Notes under the pieces: model-generated | Databases searched by the model: none | Told to the model about the DNA's origin: nothing | Seen by the model: the letters and a program-made list of their open reading frames with translations, nothing else | Position numbers and translations under genes: made by a program | Source: Azospirillum sp. B510 | GTDB lineage: Bacteria > Pseudomonadota > Alphaproteobacteria > Azospirillales > Azospirillaceae | Direction of reading: 5' to 3' | NCBI RefSeq assembly: GCF_000010725.1 | Contig: NC_013854.1 | Span: 2,881,001-2,945,000, forward strand | Length of the DNA stretch: 64,000 nt | Part shown: piece after piece, positions 32,807 through 41,155 of the stretch | Position numbering within the stretch: position 1 is the stretch's first letter | How the letters are laid out: each line of letters starts with the position of its first letter

Positions 32807-33214
32807 ATGACCAATCGCATCCGTGAATTCCGCAAGCGCGACAACCTGACGCTGGAAGAGCTGGCGGCACGGATCGGCATGACCGATGGCAACCTCTCAA
32901 AACTGGAGAGGGGACAGATTGGCTACACCCAGTACCATCTGGAGACCTTGGCGCGGGTGTTCGGGTGTCGCCCCGTCGATCTCATTGCCGATGCCGCAGC
33001 AGGCACCGTCGATGAGAAACTGTTGGGCGTTGTCCTAGCCGCTGTGTTCGAGCGCGTCCGAGATCTGCGACTCCAACTGGAACCTGAAGCGCTCGCGACC
33101 ATATGCGCGCATGTCTATCAAGAGGCCGCCGAAACTGATCCAGCAGCCCGAAGCCGCACAGCCCTGGAGCGAGCGGATACCGTGCTCCGCTATGAGGCGC
33201 GACGCGCCGGGTAA
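32807..33214 (+). CDS. CI-like XRE repressor
   Basis: 135 residues. N-terminal HTH (REFRKRDNLTLEELAARIGMTDGNLSKLERG, residues 5-36) of the XRE family, with a second helix QYHLETLARVFGCRPVDLI, then a C-terminal helical region without a LexA/CI-type peptidase. It is therefore not cleavable by RecA in the usual way, so induction must work differently. No good ribosome binding site precedes the ATG. It diverges from the Cro-like gene. Probable lysogeny repressor. Confidence 0.75.
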   Translation: MTNRIREFRKRDNLTLEELAARIGMTDGNLSKLERGQIGYTQYHLETLARVFGCRPVDLIADAAAGTVDEKLLGVVLAAVFERVRDLRLQLEPEALATICAHVYQEAAETDPAARSRTALERADTVLRYEARRAG

Positions 33215-33248
33215 TGCATATACCCGGATATGGTTACAATTGGATGCA

Positions 33249-33277
33249 TTGACAGTATAAAATTTCGCGGTGAATAG
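33249..33277 (+). promoter_or_regulatory. Candidate promoter upstream of the 33422 gene
   Basis: TTGACA (33249-33254), 17-base spacer, GAATAG. Directly downstream of the CI-like gene and about 145 bases before the membrane protein start. Confidence 0.45.
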
Positions 33278-33421
33278 TTGCAGCGCCCTTCGGCGGCCAG
33301 ACCGGCGGGGGGTGTCGGGAGTTGGCGCTCCCTATCCGTGGCAATGAGGGCCACCGTCTGCAATCGTACGCTCGCTGTCAGCCCCGCCGGGCCGGCAGGC
33401 GGCTACCGCAACGGTTATGCC

Positions 33422-33763
33422 ATGTTAGACCAAAGGGAACGCGTTCGTTCGCTCGTTAACGATGTTCTTGCAGCCCCCGCCAGTCAGAGGCGCGCACTCC
33501 CAGTCTCCGTCATCGTGACAGTCGCCTTCTGCATTCTGTTGTTGTTGGCGGCGCTCTACACTGTTCGGGGTGACAGGCACTGTCCTGAAACAGACAAACT
33601 GGTGATGGAAGGACTCATTATCTATATCGCCGAAAAAGAAGGTGTGCCGCGTAGGCGCGTTCGAGCGGAATTAACCAGTGAGCTGCGCTCCATGAATTTG
33701 GAAGGTCCGGATTCCTGCAATTTGCATATCGCCATACTCATTTTGAAACGCAGAGCCCAATAA
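33422..33763 (+). CDS. Single-span membrane protein of the lysogeny region
   Basis: 113 residues from MLDQRERV; the longer frame upstream has no coding look. Residues about 27-47 (LPVSVIVTVAFCILLLLAALY) form one transmembrane helix, with a small basic cytoplasmic part before it and a 65-residue domain after it containing two Cys (HCPETDK and DSCNLHI). Lower GC than the structural genes. Its place next to the repressor suggests expression in the lysogen, possibly superinfection exclusion, but nothing proves this. Confidence 0.6.
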   Translation: MLDQRERVRSLVNDVLAAPASQRRALPVSVIVTVAFCILLLLAALYTVRGDRHCPETDKLVMEGLIIYIAEKEGVPRRRVRAELTSELRSMNLEGPDSCNLHIAILILKRRAQ

Positions 33764-33786
33764 GCTACTGAGGCTCGGGTAGGATG

Positions 33787-33824
33787 GTCTGACGCATCTC
33801 AAGCTGAAGATCCGTGCGTCAGAC
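33787..33824. terminator. Bidirectional stem-loop between convergent genes
   Basis: A perfect 10-bp stem GTCTGACGCA (33787-33796) with its complement at 33815-33824, loop 18 bases. It lies between the convergent genes ending at 33763 and 33853. There is no T run on either side, so any termination would be weak. Confidence 0.5.
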
Positions 33825-33852
33825 GCAAGCCCTCAGTGGGGCCCGAGTGTCT

Positions 33853-34134
33853 TCAGCTTGCCCCTTTGGTAGAGCTACCACAAATCAATCGCGCAATGAA
33901 AACAACAATTATAGACGCAATAATTTGAGAAATTACCAGATTTTGCGAATAAACAGATCTCTCATGAAGCGCAATAAACCTAATTACTAACTGTATAACG
34001 AAGAAATACGCAACCCAAGCAGCCACTAAATAGTTGAATTTTCTCACAAAAATTCCAATTATTGCGTTCCCGATTAAAATCATCGGGTCAAAAATTGCAG
34101 CCACGACCGATACAATAAATTGAAGCATAATCAT
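33853..34134 (-). CDS. AT-rich membrane protein moron
   Basis: 93 residues with three to four hydrophobic spans (IVSVVAAIFDPMILIGNAII, NYLVAAWVAYFFVIQLVIRF, LVISQIIASIIVVFIARLIC). Base composition is far more AT-rich than anything else in the window. AAAGGAGAAG precedes its ATG, and a promoter with TTGCAA and TATTAT lies upstream (34232-34261). An isolated low-GC gene with its own promoter, opposite to its neighbours, fits the phage moron pattern. The function is unknown; envelope alteration or exclusion of other phages is plausible. Confidence 0.65.
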   Translation of the reverse strand: MIMLQFIVSVVAAIFDPMILIGNAIIGIFVRKFNYLVAAWVAYFFVIQLVIRFIALHERSVYSQNLVISQIIASIIVVFIARLICGSSTKGAS

Positions 34135-34231
34135 TTTTCTTTTCTTCTCCTTTCAGCACATCGGTGCTTGTGGAATAAAGGCGGTAGATAGCACCGCACA
34201 TTCCCGTTCGCTCCTAAAAATTGAATTTTGC

Positions 34232-34261
34232 ATAATATCTTCTCCATTTTCTGCGTTGCAA
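34232..34261 (-). promoter_or_regulatory. Promoter of the AT-rich membrane gene
   Basis: Minus strand TTGCAA (34261-34256), 18-base spacer, TATTAT (34237-34232), about 97 bases upstream of the start codon. Confidence 0.55.
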
Positions 34262-34314
34262 CCCGCCCCAGCGCAACAGAAGGCAGCTCATGTTTTCTTA
34301 ATAAGAAATCCGTA

Positions 34315-34336
34315 TTGTCAAAACTCTCATTTAATG
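34315..34336 (+). promoter_or_regulatory. Second copy of the switch operator with a -35 element
   Basis: TTGTCA (34315-34320) is followed by AACTCTCATTTAATG (34322-34336), the same 15-mer as at the CI/Cro switch and at nearly the same distance from a -35 box. The second half of the palindrome is missing here. It lies 37 bases upstream of the LexA-like gene, so the + strand operon to the integrase is probably under the same repressor. Confidence 0.6.
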
Positions 34337-34372
34337 CAACATGAGCAGCCTACCCCACCAACGAGGCATGCC

Positions 34373-34744
34373 ATGTCCCTGCCGAACACTCCTCCACCGA
34401 ACGAACCCGGTTCGCCCGCCCATCAAGCCGCCCTTGCCGCCGTCGTCGCCTTCGCCGCGCAGGTGATGAACGCGCGCCCCTTGCTGCCGGCGCAGCTCGA
34501 TTGCTTGCGCGTGCTGTCTGAGTGGATCAACGACCACGGCATCGCCCCGACGCTGACCCAGCTCGCCACCGAACTGGACATGTCCAAGGGCCAGGCCCGC
34601 GCCCAGCTCCGCGGCCTGGTCCGCAAGGGCTGGATCACCCGCGGTTGGGGTCGGGCCCGCTCGATCGCCATCCTGCGCGACCCGCCGATGCCGGATTTCA
34701 CCGATCCGGTCTTCCTCCTCTCCGACGAAACCACCCGGTGCTGA
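34373..34744 (+). CDS. LexA-type winged-helix DNA-binding protein without peptidase domain
   Basis: 123 residues from MSLPNTPPPNEPG with ACGAGG upstream. Residues about 40-108 match the LexA DNA-binding domain: LPAQLDCLRVLSEWINDHGIAP, TLTQLATELDMSKGQARAQL (recognition helix region), VRKGWITRGWGRARSIAIL. The protein stops where LexA would continue into its Ser-Lys peptidase, so it is a stand-alone DNA-binding module. Palindrome copy 8 is inside its own 5' coding region. A candidate binder of the dispersed palindrome or an SOS-linked regulator; both are inference. Confidence 0.7.
   Translation: MSLPNTPPPNEPGSPAHQAALAAVVAFAAQVMNARPLLPAQLDCLRVLSEWINDHGIAPTLTQLATELDMSKGQARAQLRGLVRKGWITRGWGRARSIAILRDPPMPDFTDPVFLLSDETTRC
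34403..34413. repeat. GAACCNGGTTC palindrome, copy 8
   Basis: Centre C, extending to 13 bp. About 30 bases inside the LexA-like gene, encoding part of NEPGSPA. Confidence 0.9.
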
Positions 34745-34869
34745 ACCGGCTGGCCGTCGGCGAGACCATCACCGCCGCGCGGCCGTCCCGGCGTCGCGGC
34801 GCGTATCTGCCGCTGTCGGCCGGCTTCACCATCCTCGTCCTGGTCCTGGTGCTGTCATGGCTCACTTGA
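34738..34869 (+). CDS. Small membrane protein, 43 aa (GTG start)
   Basis: GTG at 34738 overlaps the LexA-like stop. Sequence MLNRLAVGETITAARPSRRRG, then a hydrophobic run LPLSAGFTILVLVLVLSWLT to the end. Its stop overlaps the excisionase-like start. Size, coupling and the hydrophobic tail support a small membrane protein, but short high-GC frames can be accidental. Confidence 0.4.
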   Translation: MLNRLAVGETITAARPSRRRGAYLPLSAGFTILVLVLVLSWLT

Positions 34870-35150
34870 TCCGAACCCCCGAAGTCGCCGCGAAGCTCGG
34901 CCTCTCCGTCGAGCGCTTCTATCGCGCGCGGAAGGACCTCGACCGCAACGGCTTCCCATCTCCCTGCGCCCCCTTCTCAAACCGCTGGTCGGCCGCCGCC
35001 GTCGACGCCTGGATTGACCGCCAATCCACCGGCGGCGCTGTCGCCGCGCGCCCCCCGGCGGACAGGGAGGAGGAGGCATTGCCCGAAGATGACGACATGA
35101 CGGCCTGGCGCCGCAAACTCAGCGAGCGCGCCCGCGCCGCCAACCTGTGA
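34857..35150 (+). CDS. AlpA/excisionase-like HTH protein
   Basis: 97 residues. Residues 1-55 (LIRTPEVAAKLGLSVERFYRARKDLDRNGFPSPCAPFSNRWSAAAVDAWIDRQ) have the winged-HTH form of AlpA-type phage regulators and excisionases: a helix-turn-helix, then a strand with P-x-P, then W...VdaWi. It precedes the ParB fusion and integrase. As the only excisionase-like gene in the prophage it probably directs excision. Confidence 0.72.
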   Translation: MAHLIRTPEVAAKLGLSVERFYRARKDLDRNGFPSPCAPFSNRWSAAAVDAWIDRQSTGGAVAARPPADREEEALPEDDDMTAWRRKLSERARAANL

Positions 35151-35159
35151 GGTCGCGAC

Positions 35160-37247
35160 ATGACCGAACCATCCACGCTGGGCCTCGCGCTGAAGCGCCT
35201 GCGCACCGCGAAGGGAATCACGCAACGCGAGCTGGCAACCGCCTCCAAGGTGCCGCAAGCCACCATCGGCGCGCTGGAAAGCGGTGCGCAGCAGTTCGCC
35301 GATATCGTCAAGCTCCGCCAGCTGGCCGCCGCGCTGGGGTGCCAGCTGGCGGAGCTGGCCGGGGAGGAGGAGGCGCCGTCCGCCGCCGCGCCGGTCGGCG
35401 CCGTCGGACTCAGGCTCTTCCGCCTGATGGACATCAAGCCGTCCCCGCTGAACCCGCGCAAGACCTGCGATCCGGAAGGCATCGCCAGCCTCGCCGCGTC
35501 GATCGAGGCGCAGGGCCTGATGCAGAACCTGGTTCTCCGCCGCTCCGATGAAGCTGGCGTCGCCTACCAGATCGTCGCGGGCGAACGCCGCTTCCGCGCC
35601 CTCCGCCTGCTGGCGGAACAGGGCAAGTGGAACCCGGAAGAACCGAACATCCCGGGCAACCTCATTGATGCCGATGACGCGAAGCATCTGGCGATCGCGC
35701 TACTGGAGAATCTGCAACGCCACGACGTCAACGCGATGGAAGAGGCGGAAGGGTTCGCGCAGTTGATCGCGCTGGATCCGTCGCAGTGGTCGACCAAGTC
35801 CATCGCCGACAGCATCGGCTGCACCCAGCGCCACATCCAACAGCGGCTGGCCCTCCTCGACAAGCTGGGAGATGAGGCGCAAACAGCGCTTCGCGATGGG
35901 AAGATCACCTTCAGCCAGGCGCGCGTCTTGACCATGGCCGCGCCGGCCGAACAGGCGAAGCTGGTGAAGAACCCCGGCATCCTTCCGCCGGCACCGCAGC
36001 TCCGCGAGAAGCTGACTGGCGGCCTGGTGCCGATCAGCCGCGCCATCTTCGACCTGTCCGACTACCCGGCTGACAAGGTCGTGGAGAACCCGGACAACAA
36101 CACCCGATATTTCAATGACCGGCCGCTGTTCCTGAAGCTCCAGGCTGCGGCAGCCGTGGCCAAGGTGGAAGAGCTGAAAGGCTCCTGGGCCTGGGCACGG
36201 CTCTATGAGGGCCACTATTTCCAGCCGGGTTACATGGATCTGGAGACGACGGACGACCCCGCCAGGGCTGGCGTTGTCGTTCATTACAACCCCTATGAGG
36301 GGCACGTCGTCATCCATGAGAATTTGACCACTCGCACCTCGGTGGAGGATGCGGATCGGGAGGCGCGGCGGGCCGCTGAACGGGAGGAACGCGAGGAGAA
36401 GGATCGGCAGGTAAAGGCGTTCCGGGACAAGCTGGTCAAGGCCATCACCTCCGACCCCGGCGCAGCCTTGATCCTGCTGCTGGTGGAGAAGATGCGGACC
36501 GACCGTCACGGTGCGGATTATGCCTCCTCCGTTCTTTATGGGGACCACACCGGGTTGAGCGCTGAACTCTTCCAAGGAGGCGGGCCACTCGAACGCATCT
36601 CCGATCTGATCGACGGCGGCAAGCTGAAGAACAACAAGTTGATGGCCGATGCGTGGTCACGGTTGCTCCGCCTGCCCGGCGTGAACATCCGTCAAGCCGT
36701 CGAGGCTTGGATTGCCGGGCGGATATCCGTCCATGTCTCATATTCCATGGGCCTCTCATCCGTGCTCGTGGCGCTCGCCCGCAAATACCGGATCGCGATC
36801 CCCGATTGCTTCAGCCTCGGCGATCAAGCCGATCTGGAAGACGCCGTGGCTGCCGCACCGGCTCCGGCCGATCTGGGCGACGAGGGCGGGGAGGATGAGG
36901 ACGATGGGCCGCAGGACAATCATGCCGCGACCATTCGTTCCGCCGCCTTTCGGATCGCGCCGGCCTTGTTGACGGCCCTCGGCCGCGCACTGCGTCGGCA
37001 TGAGGAATACGGCAGCCACGAAATCATCATCGAGGGTCCGTCCGATTCAGATGACGATGTGCTGCTGGACGCCTCCCGCAGCGACGATGATGAGTATTAC
37101 ATCATTGGCCTGACCGGCGATTTCTTCCTGCAAAAAGCGGTCGAAGCTGAACGCATCGCCGCGGTCCTCCGTCACTGGATCGGCACTGTCGCGCCGGAGC
37201 TTCTGCCGGCTGAAGATGCGAACCCGGTTCAGGGGGTGGCCGCATGA
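35160..37247 (+). CDS. XRE-ParB fusion protein
   Basis: 695 residues. Residues about 6-66 form an XRE HTH (ALKRLRTAKGITQRELATASKVP). Residues about 85-300 are a ParB/Spo0J N-terminal and central domain: SPLNPRKTCDPEGI, VAGERRFRAL (the GERR CTP-binding motif), ENLQRHDVNAMEEAEGFAQL, and a second HTH, STKSIADSIGCTQRHIQQRLALL. The remaining 390 residues are uncharacterised and acidic at the end. No ParA gene is in the window, so it may act as a transcription regulator or DNA-organising factor instead of a classical partition protein. Palindrome copies 9 and 10 lie in its own gene. Confidence 0.82.
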   Translation: MTEPSTLGLALKRLRTAKGITQRELATASKVPQATIGALESGAQQFADIVKLRQLAAALGCQLAELAGEEEAPSAAAPVGAVGLRLFRLMDIKPSPLNPRKTCDPEGIASLAASIEAQGLMQNLVLRRSDEAGVAYQIVAGERRFRALRLLAEQGKWNPEEPNIPGNLIDADDAKHLAIALLENLQRHDVNAMEEAEGFAQLIALDPSQWSTKSIADSIGCTQRHIQQRLALLDKLGDEAQTALRDGKITFSQARVLTMAAPAEQAKLVKNPGILPPAPQLREKLTGGLVPISRAIFDLSDYPADKVVENPDNNTRYFNDRPLFLKLQAAAAVAKVEELKGSWAWARLYEGHYFQPGYMDLETTDDPARAGVVVHYNPYEGHVVIHENLTTRTSVEDADREARRAAEREEREEKDRQVKAFRDKLVKAITSDPGAALILLLVEKMRTDRHGADYASSVLYGDHTGLSAELFQGGGPLERISDLIDGGKLKNNKLMADAWSRLLRLPGVNIRQAVEAWIAGRISVHVSYSMGLSSVLVALARKYRIAIPDCFSLGDQADLEDAVAAAPAPADLGDEGGEDEDDGPQDNHAATIRSAAFRIAPALLTALGRALRRHEEYGSHEIIIEGPSDSDDDVLLDASRSDDDEYYIIGLTGDFFLQKAVEAERIAAVLRHWIGTVAPELLPAEDANPVQGVAA
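35525..35535. repeat. GAACCNGGTTC palindrome, copy 9
   Basis: Centre T, extending to 13 bp with A and T flanks. Inside the ParB domain, encoding part of MQNLVLR. Confidence 0.82.
37220..37230. repeat. GAACCNGGTTC palindrome, copy 10
   Basis: Centre C. In the last codons of the XRE-ParB gene, encoding part of DANPVQG. Confidence 0.88.
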
Positions 37248-37268
37248 CCAACTTCGGGCACCGGTGAG

Positions 37269-37556
37269 ATGCCTTCGCCCGCCATCCGCACCGTCCACGC
37301 CGTCCTCGCCATGGCTACCGACATGGCGAGGACGGCGGATGATCTGAACGCCAGCCTGAAGGCGAATCGGGGCGTCATCGCCCTGCTGGAACGGGAAGCG
37401 CCCGACCTATGGGCGGAGCTGCGGGACCGCACCAGGGCGAAGCGGGCGGCCCTGATGGATCCATCCAGCGCGCCGCCACCGCCTCCCCCACCGCCGAAGG
37501 TGCAACCCAAGCCGCCGCCCCTTCCGCCATTGACGCAGTACCGGTTGCGCCTCTGA
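37269..37556 (+). CDS. Small phage protein with Pro-rich tail
   Basis: 95 residues: a helical N-terminal part (AIRTVHAVLAMATDMARTADDLNASLKANR, LLEREAPDLWAELRDRTRAKRAALMD), then a proline tail (SSAPPPPPPPPKVQPKPPPL). It sits between the XRE-ParB gene and the integrase, ending 26 bases before the integrase start. No family recognised. A seven-codon frame (MTNFGHR) overlaps the ParB stop just upstream and may couple translation. Confidence 0.5.
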   Translation: MPSPAIRTVHAVLAMATDMARTADDLNASLKANRGVIALLEREAPDLWAELRDRTRAKRAALMDPSSAPPPPPPPPKVQPKPPPLPPLTQYRLRL

Positions 37557-37582
37557 ATAGGCCTGCGACCCTGGGGAACACG

Positions 37583-38773
37583 ATGAAGATCAAGGTGCCA
37601 TACCTCATTGAGAAGCGCGGCTCGGCTGGCCCCCTATGGTTCTGGCAGCCGTCGACGGAACTGCGGAAAGCCGGCTGGCGGTCGGAACGCCTGCGTCACT
37701 CCGATGGCCGTCCGGCCGCGACGCTGGATGAGGCGGTGGAACTGGCGAAGCTCCGCAACGCCGAGCTGGCCGCCTGGCGCAAGGGCGCGACGACGGGCAC
37801 CGCGGCGCCGGCGGCACCGCCCATGCCTGATGAGGTCCGTCCCGGATCGGTCGCGCACATCATCCGCCTCTACAAGGCGTCCGCCCGTTTCACCACAAAG
37901 GCGGAGAAGACCCGGTACGAATATGGCCAGCTGCTGAAAGTGATCGAGGCGTGGTCCGGCGACGCGCCGGTCAAGGCGCTCTCCCGCGAGACGGTCCAGG
38001 ACTACTATCAGTCGCTATGGGACACCGGCAAAAAGGCCAAGGCGAATGCCGTGCTTCGCGTGCTGCGCATCCTGCTGAAGTTCGCCTGGGACAATGGTCA
38101 CGTCACCCACAACGCGGCGGAGAAGCCGGGCATGGTGTCGATCGCGCCACGCCTTCGCATCTGGTCGGATGAGGAGATTGACCGCTTCGTCGCGGCGGCC
38201 GATGCGGCCGGCTGGCCCTGCATCGCGGACGCCGTGGTGTATGGCGTCTACCTCGGTCAGCGACAGGGCGACCTCCTGGCCCTGCGCCAGCTCGCCGTCC
38301 AACCCGATGGCACCGGCTATTCGATCCACCTGAAGCAGGCCAAGCGCGGCGCCCGCGTGGCGATCCCGCTCCACCCGCGCGCCGCTGCCCGTCAGCGGGC
38401 CGCCCTGGCCCGGCGGACAGAGGGAGGGGTGAAGGCGGTCACCGCCCTCTGGAACGATTCGACCAAGGCGCCGTGGTCGGCCGACACCTTCCGGCACCAG
38501 TTCTCCGAGATCCGCGCGACGGTCGCGAAGGAGCTGCCCAGTATCGCCGATGTCTGGTTCATGGACACCCGCGATACCGCCGTGACGAAGCTGGCGGAAG
38601 CCGGCTGCACCGTCCCGGAAATCTGCGCCATCACCGGCCATGACGAACCGAGCGCCTATCAGATCCTCAAGCACTACCTGTCGCTGACGGGTGAGATGGC
38701 CGCCGCCGCCATCGCGAAGCTGGTGGCCCATGAGGAAGCAAAGAAGGCGAAGGCGGAACGAACCGCTAACTAA
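37583..38773 (+). CDS. int: Tyrosine recombinase (phage integrase)
   Basis: 396 residues from MKIKVPYLIEKRG; a longer frame upstream overlaps the Pro-rich gene and has no family similarity. Residues about 90-180 resemble the SAM-like core-binding domain. Catalytic residues: Arg in GQRQGDLLALRQ, Lys in KQAKRGARVAI, Arg in MDTRDTAVTKL, His in TGHDEPS, and Tyr in ILKHYLSL. The position usually held by His two residues before the second Arg is Met here, as in some related integrases. It catalyses recombination at the tRNA-Thr att site, lies 92 bases from it and points toward it. Confidence 0.9.
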   Translation: MKIKVPYLIEKRGSAGPLWFWQPSTELRKAGWRSERLRHSDGRPAATLDEAVELAKLRNAELAAWRKGATTGTAAPAAPPMPDEVRPGSVAHIIRLYKASARFTTKAEKTRYEYGQLLKVIEAWSGDAPVKALSRETVQDYYQSLWDTGKKAKANAVLRVLRILLKFAWDNGHVTHNAAEKPGMVSIAPRLRIWSDEEIDRFVAAADAAGWPCIADAVVYGVYLGQRQGDLLALRQLAVQPDGTGYSIHLKQAKRGARVAIPLHPRAAARQRAALARRTEGGVKAVTALWNDSTKAPWSADTFRHQFSEIRATVAKELPSIADVWFMDTRDTAVTKLAEAGCTVPEICAITGHDEPSAYQILKHYLSLTGEMAAAAIAKLVAHEEAKKAKAERTAN

Positions 38774-38803
38774 TCTCTGAATTCAGAGTTAGCGGAACTC
38801 TGA
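38763..38803. repeat. Palindromes and CTCTGA repeats inside attR (candidate arm sites)
   Basis: CCGCTAAC (38763-38770) pairs with GTTAGCGG (38788-38795); between them is the 14-bp palindrome CTCTGAATTCAGAG (38775-38788), and AACTCTGA follows at 38796-38803. The octamer is shared with the left end at 2856-2863 and 2881-2888. The structure could terminate int transcription, bind the integrase, or both. Confidence 0.5.
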
Positions 38804-38827
38804 ATTCCTACTTGCCCCGGAAATGGA

Positions 38828-38860
38828 AAGGCCCCGAAAGCTGTTTGCTTTCAGGGCCTT
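38828..38860 (-). terminator. Phage-borne terminator for tRNA-Thr
   Basis: Minus strand: a 14-bp stem (38860-38847 with 38841-38828, one G-U), a 5-base loop, then TCCATTTCC. It stands 4 bases downstream of the tRNA 3' end. The single G-U pair is a mismatch when read on the plus strand, which supports the minus direction. Confidence 0.72.
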
Positions 38861-38864
38861 AGAG

Positions 38865-38939
<75 letters not shown>

Positions 38940-39042
38940 GTCGTTGTGGCGCGGAACATAGCGATGTGCTTGCCGGGATGCAAGCGGTGAATTTCGGAAA
39001 AATCCGGCGCTCCGCCTCAAGCCTGCCATGCACCCGAAAGCC

Positions 39043-40965
39043 TTACCCATGCTGCCGGATCACCTCCAGAAAGGCGTCGGCGTAGCGTTCCAGCTTGCGC
39101 CCGCCCACCCCCGGCAGATGGGCGAAGGCGGCGTGGTCCTGCGGGCGCTGGGCCACCATCTCCAGCAGCGTGCTGTCGTGGAAGATCACATAGGGCGGCA
39201 CGCTCTGCGCCTTGGCCAGCGCCGTGCGGCAGTCCTTCAGCGCGTGCCACAGCGCGTCGTCCGCCGCCGACAGCGCGCCACGGGCACCGGAGCGCGACAC
39301 GCCCTCCCCGTTCACGCCGCCAACCGAACCACCCCGCGCGGTGTGGCGACGCAGCGCGTCATGGACGCCGCGGCGGCGTTCCAGCACCGGATCCTTGCGC
39401 AGCCTGACCACCCGCTGCCCCTTGATCACGCAGACCCCGGCATCGGTCAGGCGGAAACCGCCATATTCCAGATCGACGGTCAAGAGACCGGTCGCCACCA
39501 GCTGGCGGTAGACCGACTGCCATTCGACCTTGGTCAGGTCCTTGCCGACACCGAAGGTCTTCAGCTGGTCATGGTTCTGCTGCACCACCTTCTCGGTGGC
39601 GTTGCCGACCAGCACATCGACCAGGTGCCCGGCGCCATAGCGCTGGCCGGTGCGGTAGACCGCCGACAGCGCCTTCTGCGCCGCGATGGTGCCGTCCCAG
39701 GTCTCGATCGGGTCCAGGCAGGTGTCGCAGTTGCCGCAGGGCTCCGGCAGCGTCTCGTTGAAATAGTTCAGCAGAACCTGACGGCGGCAGTCCGGCGTCT
39801 CGCAAAAGCCCAGCAGGGCCTCCAGCTTGCCGCGCTCCACCCGGCGGTGGCTGTCGCCGGCCTCCGACTGCTCCAGCATCTGGCGCAGCATCACCACGTC
39901 GGCCATGCCATAGGCCATCCAGGCGTTGGCGGGCAGCCCGTCGCGGCCGGCGCGGCCGGTCTCCTGGTAATAGGCCTCCAGGCTCTTCGGCGGGTCGAGG
40001 TGGCAGACGAAACGGACATTCGGCTTGTCGATGCCCATGCCGAAGGCCACCGTGGCGACCATCACCAGGCCCTCGCTCTTGATGAAGCGGTCCTGGTTGG
40101 CCTCGCGCACCTCGGCCGGCAGCCCGGCATGGTAGGGCAGAGCCTCGCGACCCTGCTGGTTCAGCCAGGCCGCGACCTCCTCCACCTTGTTGCGCGACAT
40201 GCAATAGATGATGCCGGCGTCTTCCGGATGGTTGTCGCGCAGGAAGGCCAGCATCTGCTGGCGCTCGCTCTTCTTCGGCACCACCCGGTAGGTGATGTTG
40301 GGCCGATCGAAACTGGACAGGAAGACACGGGCCTCGGACAGGCCCAGCTTGTCCTTGATCTCGGCGCGGGTCTGCACGTCGGCGGTGGCGGTCAGCGCGA
40401 TGCGCGGCACCATCGGGTGGCGCTCATGCAGGATCGACAGCTGGAGATATTCGGGGCGGAAATCGTGGCCCCACTGCGACACGCAATGCGCCTCATCCAG
40501 CGCGAACAGCGCCAGCCGGGTGCGGTCGAGCAGGTCGAGGAAGCGCGGCGTCACCAGCCGTTCGGGGGCGACATAGACGAGATCGATCTCGCCCTGCACC
40601 ATCGCCCGCTCCACCTCCCGCGCCTCCGCCGGACCGAGGGAGGAGTTGAGGAAGGCGGCGCGCACGCCCAGTTCCCGCAAGGCCGTCACCTGATCGCGCA
40701 TCAGGGCGATCAACGGTGAGACCACCACCGTCACGCCGTCGCGCACCAGGGCCGGGATCTGGTAGCACAGCGACTTGCCGCCACCGGTCGGCATCAACAC
40801 CAGCGCGTCGCCACCCCGAACCACATGGTCGATGATGTCGGCCTGCTGGCCGCGGAAGGAGTCGTAGCCGAACACCGTCCGCAACGCGTCGAGCGCCGTG
40901 GCCGGCCTTTGACCGGAGGCATCGTCCGACGCACCCGGGTTGCTGTAGGAAAACAACGAATCCAC
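39043..40965 (-). CDS. recQ: ATP-dependent DNA helicase RecQ
   Basis: 640 residues. Walker [10 protein letters not shown] (about residues 58-66), [17 protein letters not shown] (motif II, about 155), the RGxG-type DGLPANAW region, a zinc-binding cluster with [10 protein letters not shown] and CGNCDTC, and a C-terminal HRDC domain ([31 protein letters not shown]). It unwinds recombination and replication intermediates with 3'-5' polarity. It ends near the tRNA-Thr gene and stands alone, so it is probably monocistronic. Confidence 0.95.
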   Translation of the reverse strand: MDSLFSYSNPGASDDASGQRPATALDALRTVFGYDSFRGQQADIIDHVVRGGDALVLMPTGGGKSLCYQIPALVRDGVTVVVSPLIALMRDQVTALRELGVRAAFLNSSLGPAEAREVERAMVQGEIDLVYVAPERLVTPRFLDLLDRTRLALFALDEAHCVSQWGHDFRPEYLQLSILHERHPMVPRIALTATADVQTRAEIKDKLGLSEARVFLSSFDRPNITYRVVPKKSERQQMLAFLRDNHPEDAGIIYCMSRNKVEEVAAWLNQQGREALPYHAGLPAEVREANQDRFIKSEGLVMVATVAFGMGIDKPNVRFVCHLDPPKSLEAYYQETGRAGRDGLPANAWMAYGMADVVMLRQMLEQSEAGDSHRRVERGKLEALLGFCETPDCRRQVLLNYFNETLPEPCGNCDTCLDPIETWDGTIAAQKALSAVYRTGQRYGAGHLVDVLVGNATEKVVQQNHDQLKTFGVGKDLTKVEWQSVYRQLVATGLLTVDLEYGGFRLTDAGVCVIKGQRVVRLRKDPVLERRRGVHDALRRHTARGGSVGGVNGEGVSRSGARGALSAADDALWHALKDCRTALAKAQSVPPYVIFHDSTLLEMVAQRPQDHAAFAHLPGVGGRKLERYADAFLEVIRQHG

Positions 40966-41155
40966 GCCGATGCGTTTCAGGAAAGTGGGGCCGGAGATCC
41001 GGCTTGTCGTCTCAACGGCCCATCATGTGGCACAGATCGCCCGCAACGCAAAGCCGCAAAGGGTCACGCCCGGAAACAAAGGTCGGACGCGCACCGGCGC
41101 CACCACACATTGGTGTGAAACGGTCGCGTCCGCTCATCGTCCGCGTGTAAACTGA

